DNA from: Bacteroidaceae bacterium
GTDB lineage: Bacteria > Bacteroidota > Bacteroidia > Bacteroidales > Bacteroidaceae
NCBI GenBank assembly: GCA_017633615.1
Contig: JAGBPB010000077.1
Location: 1-64,000, forward strand
Direction of reading: 5' to 3'
DNA length: 64,000 bases
The position numbers and the translations under genes are program-made. This document shows positions 8,138 through 15,552 of this stretch, one piece after another; the first letter of the stretch is position 1; every line of letters begins with the position of its first letter. Under the pieces are notes generated by a model. That model did no database searches and was not told where the DNA came from. It was given only the letters and a program-made list of their open reading frames with translations.

Positions 8138-9157
8138 ATGAACAGCATCTTTGTATATTGCGAACTGGAAGGAGTCCAGGTGGCTCCCGTCAGTCAGGAA
8201 CTACTCACCAAGGGCCGCTCGCTTGCCAATCAGCTTGGCGTTAAGCTTGAGGCCATTGCAATAGGCAGCAATCTGGACGGAATAGAGAAACAGATTCTCC
8301 CTTACGGAGTTGATGTACTGCACGTGTTTGATGACAAGTGCCTTGCACCTTACACCACTGCACCTCATTCTGCAATCCTTGTAAAACTGTTTCAGGAGGA
8401 GCAGCCGCAGATAGCCCTGATGGGCGCAACCGTAATAGGCCGTGACCTTGGACCAAGGGTTTCATCGGCATTGGGTAGCGGTCTTACTGCAGACTGCACC
8501 AACCTTGAGATTGGTGAGTATGAGGACAAGAAGTCTGGTCAGGTTTATGAGAACCTGCTTTATCAGATCCGTCCCGCATTCGGCGGTAACATCATTGCCA
8601 CCATCGTCAACCCCGACCATCGTCCCCAGATGGCAACTGTACGTCAGGGTGTGATGAAGAATGAGATTCTTAAGGCAGACTATAAGGGTGAGATTGTAAT
8701 GCATAAGGTAAGTGATTACATAAGCCAGGCAGACCTTGCTGTTAGTGTTATAGAGCGTCATATGCAGAAACCCTCACACCATCTGGACAGCGCCAGCATT
8801 GTAGTGGCCGGCGGTTACGGAATGGGCAGCCGCGAGGGCTTTGACATGCTCTTCAAGCTGGCCGATGTACTGCACGCCGAGGTAGGTGCCAGCCGTGCCG
8901 CAGTTGATGCAGGTTTTGTTGATCATGACCGTCAAATAGGTCAGACCGGTCTTACCGTACGCCCCAAGCTCTATATTGCATGCGGTATATCGGGTCAGAT
9001 CCAGCACATAGCAGGTATGCGTGAGAGCAGCCTGATCATGTCAATCAACCAGGACCCCGACGCTCCCATCAACGCCATTGCCGATTACGTTGTGACTGGC
9101 CGCGTTGAGGATGTGATTCCCAAAATGATCCGTAACTTAAAGGAGATTTCAAAATGA
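8138..9157 (+). CDS. etfA: Electron transfer flavoprotein alpha subunit
   Basis: The 339-residue large ETF subunit. The N-terminal alpha/beta domain is followed by the C-terminal FAD-binding domain with IVVAGGYGMGSREGF (about 222-236), VGASRAAVDAGF, IGQTGLTVRPKLYIACGISG and SINQDPDAPI. These are the classic FAD contacts, including the Arg and Gln/Thr of the flavin site. The stop overlaps the acyl-CoA dehydrogenase ATG by 4 bases. With EtfB it should accept or donate electrons for the dehydrogenase next door. Confidence 0.96.
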   Translation: MNSIFVYCELEGVQVAPVSQELLTKGRSLANQLGVKLEAIAIGSNLDGIEKQILPYGVDVLHVFDDKCLAPYTTAPHSAILVKLFQEEQPQIALMGATVIGRDLGPRVSSALGSGLTADCTNLEIGEYEDKKSGQVYENLLYQIRPAFGGNIIATIVNPDHRPQMATVRQGVMKNEILKADYKGEIVMHKVSDYISQADLAVSVIERHMQKPSHHLDSASIVVAGGYGMGSREGFDMLFKLADVLHAEVGASRAAVDAGFVDHDRQIGQTGLTVRPKLYIACGISGQIQHIAGMRESSLIMSINQDPDAPINAIADYVVTGRVEDVIPKMIRNLKEISK

Positions 9158-10845
9158 ACAACTATAAGGATACCCCTGAACTGAAAGCCCGCATGAACTC
9201 TCCGCTTATGGAGCGCATAGTGGAGCTTAAGGAGAACTTCTATACCGAGGCCGATAAGTACGATTACGCACCGGCCGATTTTGCCGATGCAATGGACAAT
9301 TTTGACCGCGTACTTGAACTGACCGGCAGCGTATGCGATGAGGTTATTGCACCCAACGCCGAGTCTGTGGACCGTGAGGGCTCACACTGCAGCGGCGGAC
9401 GCGTACAGTATTCAGCTGGCACAGCACAGAACCTCAAGGTGATGCACCAGGCCGGAATGTCAGGATTCGGACTGCCCCGTCAGTACGGAGGTCTGAACAT
9501 GCCTGTAACCGTATTCAGCGCAGTAGGTGAGATGATCTCACGTGCCGATGCATCGTTCCAGAACGTATGGGGCCTGCAGTCATGCGCCGATACCATCAAC
9601 GAGTTCGGAAGCCCTGAGCAGAAGGAGAAATACCTCAAGATGGCCAGTGAGGGTGCCACTATGTCAATGGACCTGACCGAGCCCGATGCAGGCAGTGACC
9701 TGCAGAGCGTAATGCTCAAGGCAACCGAGGATCCGGAGAACGGCTGCTGGCGTCTGAACGGTGTAAAGCGTTTCATCACCAACGGTGACAGTGATATCCA
9801 TCTGGTTCTTGCCCGCAGCGAAGAGGGTACTACCGATGGCCGCGGCCTGTCACTCTTTATCTATGACAAGCGTAACGGCGGCGTGACCGTACGCCGTATA
9901 GAGGATAAGATGGGTATTCACGGATCACCCACCTGCGAGCTGGTGTTCAACAATGCCAAGGCTGAACTTTGCGGTGACCGCCGCCTGGGTCTTATCAAGT
10001 ATGTGATGTCACTCATGAACGGTGCCCGTCTGGGTATAGCCACCCAGAGCGTGGGCATACAGGATGCAGCATGGCGTGAGGCTACTGCATACGCTGCAGA
10101 GCGCCGTCAGTTCGGCCGTGCCATCGATACATTCCCGGCAGTTTATCAGATGCTGGCAGTGATGAAAGCCAAGATCGAGGCTTCACGTTCACTCATGTAT
10201 GAGACTTCACGTTACGTTGATATCTACAAGTCACTTGACCAGATTGCCAAGACCCGCACACTCACCCCTGAGGAGCGTCAGGAGAGTAAGCGTTACAGCC
10301 GTTTGGCCGATGCACTGACACCAATCACAAAGGGTATCACAAGTGAGTTTGCCAACCAGAACGCATATGACAGCATACAGATTCACGGAGGTTCAGGCTT
10401 TATGCGTGACTACGCCTGCGAGCGTCTGTACCGCGATGCACGTATCACCTCAATCTATGAGGGTACAACCCAGTTGCAGGTAGTTGCCGCACTGCGTTAT
10501 GTAACCGGTGGAACCTATTCACAGTTTGCCAAGGATATACTTGAGCCTCTTGCTGATTCAACTGTTAAGAGCGCTGTTCTTGGTATGGTTTCAAAACTGG
10601 ATGCCATTACCGAGAGTGCTACCTCACACAAGGAGCAGGAGTTTACTGATTTCTGCGGCCGCCGCATGATGGAGAGTGCAGCATACTGCGTTATGAGCGC
10701 CCTGCTGCTGCGTGATTCAATTGAGACTCCTGAATTGTTTGACAAACCCTTGAAGGTATTTGTTGACTGGGCCAAGGGCCAGGTTGAGGGTAATGCTGCA
10801 GTAGTAATCGGTTGGACTCCTCAGAGTACAGAGTATTATAAATAA
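9154..10845 (+). CDS. Acyl-CoA dehydrogenase family protein
   Basis: A 563-residue FAD-dependent acyl-CoA dehydrogenase, predicted to oxidise an acyl-CoA to the enoyl-CoA (or run in reverse) with the adjacent ETF. FAD/substrate motifs include MSMDLTEPDAGSDLQ (about 169-183), KRFITNGD and ERRQFGRAIDTFPAV. The catalytic-base segment ITSIYEGTTQLQ has Glu at about 436. It is longer than the 380-residue short-chain enzymes, with a C-terminal helical extension as in the larger Bacteroidota homologues. Chain-length preference is not readable. The gene ends 5 bases before a new promoter element. Confidence 0.93.
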   Translation: MNNYKDTPELKARMNSPLMERIVELKENFYTEADKYDYAPADFADAMDNFDRVLELTGSVCDEVIAPNAESVDREGSHCSGGRVQYSAGTAQNLKVMHQAGMSGFGLPRQYGGLNMPVTVFSAVGEMISRADASFQNVWGLQSCADTINEFGSPEQKEKYLKMASEGATMSMDLTEPDAGSDLQSVMLKATEDPENGCWRLNGVKRFITNGDSDIHLVLARSEEGTTDGRGLSLFIYDKRNGGVTVRRIEDKMGIHGSPTCELVFNNAKAELCGDRRLGLIKYVMSLMNGARLGIATQSVGIQDAAWREATAYAAERRQFGRAIDTFPAVYQMLAVMKAKIEASRSLMYETSRYVDIYKSLDQIAKTRTLTPEERQESKRYSRLADALTPITKGITSEFANQNAYDSIQIHGGSGFMRDYACERLYRDARITSIYEGTTQLQVVAALRYVTGGTYSQFAKDILEPLADSTVKSAVLGMVSKLDAITESATSHKEQEFTDFCGRRMMESAAYCVMSALLLRDSIETPELFDKPLKVFVDWAKGQVEGNAAVVIGWTPQSTEYYK

Positions 10846-10849
10846 GTAG

Positions 10850-10857
10850 TACTTTTG
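10850..10857 (+). promoter_or_regulatory. Bacteroidota -7 element before the MATE transporter
   Basis: TACTTTTG followed by TGC fits TAnnTTTG. It begins 5 bases after the acyl-CoA dehydrogenase stop, and transcription should start near 10864. Confidence 0.6.
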
Positions 10858-10881
10858 TGCCAGGTTTTTAAACAGACTCTG

Positions 10882-12282
10882 GTGCACAGCGATAAAAGTG
10901 ACATACTGAAGAGTGAAGCCCGCTATCGCAGGCTCACGGAGACACCGGTGCCAAGGCTGGTATTAAGTCTTGCGGTGCCTACCATCATAAGTATGTCAAT
11001 ATCGGCCATCTACAACATTGTGGATTCATGGTTTGTGGGCCACATCAGCACTGTCGCCACGGCGGGTGTAGGTGTGGCTTTCTCATACCAGTCAATAATA
11101 CAGGCGGTAGGTTTCTTTTTCGGGCACGGATCAGGCAATTACATGTCACGTGCGCTTGGTGCTCGGGATGCTGAGGGGGCCGGCAAGATGGCTGCCACAG
11201 GATTCATTTCATCATTCCTGACAGGCCTGTTCTTTATGGTGGCGGGAATGGTGTTCATGACTCCGCTCTCACGTCTGCTGGGAGCTACGCCTGATGTGGT
11301 TCCTTACTCAAACGCTTATCTTAAGTGGATACTGATAGCCACGCCGTTCCTGGTGTCGCAGATGACGCTGAACAACCAATTGCGTCTTCAGGGTAACGCC
11401 ATGATGGCCATGATAGGCATAGCCGCAGGTATGGTACTCAACATTTTCTTTGACTGGCTGCTCATAAACCATATGGATATGGGCGTTACCGGAGCCGCAA
11501 TGGCCACCCTTATAAGCCAGTTCATTTCATGGAGCCTGTTGCTGTGGGCCAGCACCTTTGACGGTAATGTGCATATCCGTTTGCGCAACTTTGCCCCTTC
11601 ACTGGAGCGTTATCGTGAGATAGGAGCGGGAGGCTTGCCTTCACTCATGCGTCAGTCACTCTCCAGTATATCGGCCATATGTATGAACTGGGCGGCCGCA
11701 AGCTATGCGCTGCAGGGACAGGAGGCATCAACCATAGCCGCATTTACTGTGGTGGCCAGGATCATGCAATGCGCAATGGCGGTGATTCTTGGCGTGGGCC
11801 AGGGATTCCAGCCGGTATGCGGATTCAACTGGGGAGCCAGACTGTATGGACGTGTAAGACAGTCATACAGATTTACGATACAGGTTTGCGTGATAGTCCT
11901 GGTAGTGATGTCAACATTGGGATGGATATTTGCGCCTGAGATTATTTCATTCTTCCGTGATGAAGATCCGGAACTGATTCGCATAGGTGCCGTTTTATTG
12001 CGCTGGCAGTGCGTGGCCTTCCCGCTGGTTGGCCTGACTACACCTACCAATATGCTGCTGCAGAACATACGCCGTACCGGAAGGGCCACCATATTGGCTA
12101 TGAGTCGGCACGGATTTGCGTTTTATCCCGTATTCTTTATACTGCCTGCAATATGGGGTCTTGAGGGCCTTGAGGCCACGATGGCTACAGCCGATGTCAT
12201 TACGTTCTCGATAGCTCTGCCCTTTGCAATCAGCATAATAAGGGAACTTTCAGCCCGTGAAAAGGGAGAATTTGCAGAGTAA
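10882..12282 (+). CDS. MATE-family multidrug/Na+ efflux transporter
   Basis: A 466-residue inner-membrane protein with about 12 hydrophobic segments in two MatE repeats. Signatures are PRLVLSLAVPTIISMSI, NIVDSWFVGHIS, NQLRLQGNAMMAM in repeat 1, and GVGQGFQPVCGFNWGARLYGRV in repeat 2. Family members export cationic drugs or metabolites by Na+ or H+ antiport; the substrate here is unknown. There is no ATG near the N terminus. A TTG at 10855 overlaps the -7 element, so GTG 10882 is chosen with moderate confidence. Its last 40 bases overlap an open frame upstream of the next gene, but not that gene's ATG. Confidence 0.9.
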   Translation: MHSDKSDILKSEARYRRLTETPVPRLVLSLAVPTIISMSISAIYNIVDSWFVGHISTVATAGVGVAFSYQSIIQAVGFFFGHGSGNYMSRALGARDAEGAGKMAATGFISSFLTGLFFMVAGMVFMTPLSRLLGATPDVVPYSNAYLKWILIATPFLVSQMTLNNQLRLQGNAMMAMIGIAAGMVLNIFFDWLLINHMDMGVTGAAMATLISQFISWSLLLWASTFDGNVHIRLRNFAPSLERYREIGAGGLPSLMRQSLSSISAICMNWAAASYALQGQEASTIAAFTVVARIMQCAMAVILGVGQGFQPVCGFNWGARLYGRVRQSYRFTIQVCVIVLVVMSTLGWIFAPEIISFFRDEDPELIRIGAVLLRWQCVAFPLVGLTTPTNMLLQNIRRTGRATILAMSRHGFAFYPVFFILPAIWGLEGLEATMATADVITFSIALPFAISIIRELSAREKGEFAE

Positions 12283-12286
12283 TAAC

Positions 12287-12294
12287 TACCTTCG
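12287..12294 (+). promoter_or_regulatory. Variant -7 element before the M20 deacylase
   Basis: TACCTTCG followed by CAGC differs from TAnnTTTG by one base and lies 5 bases upstream of the ATG at 12299. The same variant octamer occurs upstream of the tRNA gene on the other strand at 45305-45312, which supports its use. Confidence 0.45.
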
Positions 12295-12298
12295 CAGC

Positions 12299-13363
12299 AT
12301 GGAACAGACATTCAGCCAGCAACTGGAGCTGCTTAAGAAGCTCATAGCCACTCCGTCAGTAACCCGCTCGGAGCAGGAGGCATCGGCCATAATCAAGGCC
12401 GATATGGAGAGTCATGGCTATAAGCCTGAGTGCATCGGACTCAACCTGCTGTGCTATGGCCACAGTTATGATTCCGCCAAGCCTACGTTGTTGCTGAACA
12501 GCCATATTGATACGGTTAAGCCTGTGGCTGGCTGGACAAAAGATCCTTTTACTCCTGTTATTGAAGACGGCCGTCTGTACGGACTTGGCAGCAATGATGA
12601 CGGGGCAGGTCTTGTTTCATTACTCCATACTTTCTATATACTGGACAGCAAGCCCCAGCCTTACAATCCGGTTTTCCTGGCTACCGTTGAGGAGGAGGTG
12701 AACGGTCAGGGCGGTATGAAACTGGCCGTACAGAGCCTGCCTCATATTGATGTTGCGCTGATAGGTGAGCCTACAGGTATGCAGCCTGCAGTGGCAGAGA
12801 AGGGCCTTATGGTGCTTGATTTTATTGTTCACGGCAAGGCCGGTCATGCTGCACGTAATGAGGGAATAAACGCTCTGTATCGTGCCACTGAACTGATAGA
12901 GAAACTGCGTACTTTCAAGTTTGACAAGGTATCGGATCTGCTGGGTACGGTCAAGTTTACAATAACGATGATAAATGCGGGAACACAGCATAATGTCATT
13001 CCAGATGTGTGTACGTTTACTGCCGATATCCGAACAAATGAACTTTACTCCAACCAAGAGGTTTTTGATATCATAAGCGGACAACTTCCTGAATACTGTG
13101 AAGTAAAGGCCCGTTCGTTTAATCTGAACTCTTCAAGGATTGACGTTAATCATCCGTTGATCCGCAAATCCGTAAGTCTGGGACTGAAACCGTACGGCTC
13201 ACCCACACTCTCGGATCAGGCCATATTGTCTTGTCCTTCGCTTAAGTTGGGACCGGGCGAATCTGCCCGTTCACATACGGCTGATGAGTATGTAACCTTG
13301 GCTGAACTGGAGCAGGCTGTACCGTGTTATCTGAAACTTCTTGACGGTCTGAGGATTAAGTGA
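12299..13363 (+). CDS. argE: M20-family deacylase (acetylornithine deacetylase / ArgE-DapE type)
   Basis: A 354-residue di-zinc amidohydrolase. Metal-binding and catalytic motifs are LLLNSHIDTVKPV (His and Asp), GLGSNDDGAGL (bridging Asp), and VEEEVNGQGG with the general-base Glu-Glu pair. The IGEPTG Glu ligand and the final His in ARSHTADEYV also appear. The dimerisation domain lies around residues 180-285. ArgE/DapE/CPG2 members cleave N-acyl groups. In Bacteroidetes arginine synthesis the intermediate is often N-succinylated, so the substrate may be a succinylated rather than acetylated compound. No other arg gene is nearby, and DapE is an alternative. Confidence 0.85.
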   Translation: MEQTFSQQLELLKKLIATPSVTRSEQEASAIIKADMESHGYKPECIGLNLLCYGHSYDSAKPTLLLNSHIDTVKPVAGWTKDPFTPVIEDGRLYGLGSNDDGAGLVSLLHTFYILDSKPQPYNPVFLATVEEEVNGQGGMKLAVQSLPHIDVALIGEPTGMQPAVAEKGLMVLDFIVHGKAGHAARNEGINALYRATELIEKLRTFKFDKVSDLLGTVKFTITMINAGTQHNVIPDVCTFTADIRTNELYSNQEVFDIISGQLPEYCEVKARSFNLNSSRIDVNHPLIRKSVSLGLKPYGSPTLSDQAILSCPSLKLGPGESARSHTADEYVTLAELEQAVPCYLKLLDGLRIK

Positions 13364-13465
13364 ATAAATATACACGGATTTGCAGAAAGTGGCCTAGGAA
13401 AGTGTTATAATCTGCAAAATTCACTTAAATACCCCTCAAAAATATACAAGATAAAAAATAAAGAA

Positions 13466-13473
13466 TAACTTTG
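13466..13473 (+). promoter_or_regulatory. Bacteroidota -7 element for a candidate small RNA
   Basis: TAACTTTG followed by TAGCG fits the consensus in an intergenic gap with no following reading frame. The transcript would begin near 13477-13480. Confidence 0.55.
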
Positions 13474-13475
13474 TA

Positions 13476-13622
13476 GCGCGATTGCAAAACAGGGTATCTG
13501 TGGAGCGGTCGTATAAAGTAGTAAGATAGTCCTTTTTATAAATATCATTGGGTTACGTTTGATGTGAATCACGCGCCGCCAAAAAAGAGAAGAGGTACCT
13601 GAAGGTAACTCTTCTTTTTTTT
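13476..13622 (+). ncRNA. Candidate small non-coding RNA with own promoter and terminator
   Basis: The stretch between a -7 element and a strong terminator has no plausible protein but shows RNA-like pairing. GCGCGATT (13476-13483) can pair with AATcaCGCGC (13567-13576) to close the molecule. CAAAAC (13485-13490) pairs with GTTTG further in, and TATAAA with TTTATA forms an internal hairpin. The 3' end is the terminator at 13581-13622. A Bacteroidales intergenic RNA of this form, with promoter-bounded 5' end, closed ends and a terminator, recalls the Bacteroidales-1/6S-like class, but I cannot confirm membership by eye. A long 5' leader of the next gene with an attenuator is the alternative. 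Confidence 0.5.
13581..13622 (+). terminator. Terminator of the candidate small RNA
   Basis: AGAAGAGGTACC, a 4-base loop (TGAA), then GGTAACTCTTCT and eight T. The stem has a single mismatch and is extended by an A/T tract. It ends just before the promoter of the AAA ATPase. Confidence 0.85.
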
Positions 13623-13623
13623 A

Positions 13624-13631
13624 TACTTTTA
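13624..13631 (+). promoter_or_regulatory. Probable -7 element for the ATPase/DUF4435 pair
   Basis: TACTTTTA followed by CGG differs from TAnnTTTG only in the last base. It sits directly after the T tract of the preceding terminator, and the ATG at 13654 is 22 bases downstream. Confidence 0.5.
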
Positions 13632-13653
13632 CGGAACAAAACAGATTTTCATT

Positions 13654-14475
13654 ATGGAAAGCAGGTACGCTGAAGGCATAAGCCGGATTGAGATTAACTC
13701 CCTTTGGGGCAGGAAGCACATTGTCTGGAATCTCAGACCTGATGTAAACATTCTGAGTGGTGTGAACGGCACCGGAAAGAGCACTATCCTGAACAAGACG
13801 GTATCCCGCTTGGATTATCTGTCTGGTGAGGGAAAGGATGAGAGTGCGGAGGTTACTGTGGATTTCTATCCAGACGGTGCAGATAAACTCAGATATGATG
13901 TGATACGCAGTATTGACCGTCCGCTTATGCACAGCAATCTGCTTGAAAAGATGTCAGACAAGAGTGTGGTATCTGAGCTGGACTGGCAGCTCTACAAGCT
14001 TCAGAGGCGCTATCTTGATTATCAGGTGAACATAGGCAACCGCACCATCCAGTTACTTACATCCGGTGATCCGGAGAAACTAAAGGAGGCACAGCAGATA
14101 TCGGCTCCGCGCATCAGGTTCATGGATTATATGGATGAACTCTTTATTGATACCGGCAAGAAGATAGACCGTACCAGCAATGAGATACTGTTTGACCAGT
14201 TTGGCGTGACACTGCAGCCGTATAACCTGTCATCGGGTGAAAAACAGCTGTTGGTCATTATGCTTACCACGCTTGTACAGGATATGCATCCCTGTGTGCT
14301 GCTTATGGACGAGCCGGAGATTTCACTCCATATTGAATGGCAGCAACAACTGATACAGCGTGTGCGTTCACTTAATCCTAATGTGCAGATAATAATGACC
14401 ACTCATTCTCCGGCACTTATCATGGATGGCTGGATGGAAGCTGTGACTGATGTAGAGGATATTACCGTCAAGTGA
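13654..14475 (+). CDS. AAA/ABC-type ATPase of a PARIS-like two-gene module (AriA-like)
   Basis: A 273-residue soluble ABC-class ATPase (AAA_15/AAA_21 type). Walker A GVNGTGKST is at 36-44 and ABC signature LSSGEKQ at 192-198. Walker B VLLMDEPEISLH is at 215-226 with the catalytic Glu at 220, and the H-loop His of TTHSP is at 251. All motifs are intact, so ATP hydrolysis is expected. The central insertion (about 60-180) is mostly helical. The gene is followed after 12 bases by a DUF4435 protein. ATPase plus DUF4435 is the composition of the PARIS anti-phage system (AriA/AriB). It is also similar to OLD-family nucleases split into two genes. It is short for AriA, and a conserved non-defence role cannot be excluded. 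Confidence 0.8.
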   Translation: MESRYAEGISRIEINSLWGRKHIVWNLRPDVNILSGVNGTGKSTILNKTVSRLDYLSGEGKDESAEVTVDFYPDGADKLRYDVIRSIDRPLMHSNLLEKMSDKSVVSELDWQLYKLQRRYLDYQVNIGNRTIQLLTSGDPEKLKEAQQISAPRIRFMDYMDELFIDTGKKIDRTSNEILFDQFGVTLQPYNLSSGEKQLLVIMLTTLVQDMHPCVLLMDEPEISLHIEWQQQLIQRVRSLNPNVQIIMTTHSPALIMDGWMEAVTDVEDITVK

Positions 14476-14487
14476 CAGGCTTTCTTT

Positions 14488-15552
14488 ATGAAGAGACTCA
14501 CTGACAACATAAATTCCCGTTATTTTGAGGCTGCCGATAAGCTTCTGCCCGGTAAGCGCAGGGGCCGTATCATAGCTTTCGTGGAGAGTTATGATGATGT
14601 CTCTTTCTGGCGGTTGTTGTTGGATGAGTTTGAATCGGAGGGCCATTATTTTCAGATTATGCTGCCTGACAGGGGCGGGCTTACCAAAGGCAAGAAATCG
14701 GCATTGCGCTCTTGCATTGACCGCAGCGGGCTGGGCAAGAGCCTGATTGCCTGCGTGGACAGTGATTATGACTGGTTGTTGCAGGGAGTTACTCAGACTT
14801 CAAGGGAGATAATAAACAATCCATATGTAATCCAGACCTACACCTACGCCATTGAGAACTATCAGTGCTGGGCGGGCAGCCTGCACCAGATATGTGTCCA
14901 GAGCACTCTCAATGACCACCGTCTGATTGATTTCCCGGCCTTTATGGAGATATATTCAAAGGCTGTTTACCCTCTGTTTGTATGGAATGTCTGGTTCTAT
15001 CGCAAGAAACTGCATAATGAGTTCAGCATGCAGGACCTGAGCATTGACATACGTCTCAAGAGTGTTGATGTACGTCGTCCCCAGGGAGCGATAACGGGTG
15101 TCGAGGAGCGTGTCTCTCGTAAGGTGAGATGGCTGGAGAACCACTACCCGGGTGCTATACCTGAGGTGGAGGCATTAAGGGAGGAACTGAAAACAATGGG
15201 CGTAAATGAAAGCAATACTTACTTGTTCCTGCAGGGGCACCACCTCATTGAGAATGTAATACTTAAACTGCTTGTACCGGTATGCACTGTCCTGCGTCAG
15301 GAACGTGAAGCCGAGATACGCAGGTATGCAGTACATGACCAGCAGTACCGCAATGAGATAAGCGCCTATCAGCATAGTCAGATGGGACTTGCCGAAGCCA
15401 TACGGAAAAACACACACTACAGGGACTGTGAGTTGTATGAGCGCATGAGGGAGGATGTAAGGAATTTCTTAGTTATGCTTCCAGAAAGAGGGGGTGATGA
15501 TAAGAAGGACACTGAAAACCTCAAGACGTCCCACCAGCATCAGGAAGGTTGA
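14488..15552 (+). CDS. DUF4435 (TOPRIM-like) protein, AriB-like partner
   Basis: A 354-residue DUF4435 protein. The N-terminal TOPRIM-like core shows the acidic residues expected of a metal-dependent nuclease: Glu33 in FVESYDDVSFW (31-41) and Asp91/Asp93 in CVDSDYDWLL. These are followed by the family signature YTYAIENYQC (118-127). The C-terminal two thirds are helical. In PARIS the AriB DUF4435 protein is the effector released by AriA; here it directly follows the matching ATPase and should be co-transcribed. Its last 84 bases overlap, in the opposite direction, the 3' end of trkH, and the final 20 residues are hydrophilic and look like run-on sequence. Family assignment is firmer than function. 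Confidence 0.8.
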   Translation: MKRLTDNINSRYFEAADKLLPGKRRGRIIAFVESYDDVSFWRLLLDEFESEGHYFQIMLPDRGGLTKGKKSALRSCIDRSGLGKSLIACVDSDYDWLLQGVTQTSREIINNPYVIQTYTYAIENYQCWAGSLHQICVQSTLNDHRLIDFPAFMEIYSKAVYPLFVWNVWFYRKKLHNEFSMQDLSIDIRLKSVDVRRPQGAITGVEERVSRKVRWLENHYPGAIPEVEALREELKTMGVNESNTYLFLQGHHLIENVILKLLVPVCTVLRQEREAEIRRYAVHDQQYRNEISAYQHSQMGLAEAIRKNTHYRDCELYERMREDVRNFLVMLPERGGDDKKDTENLKTSHQHQEG

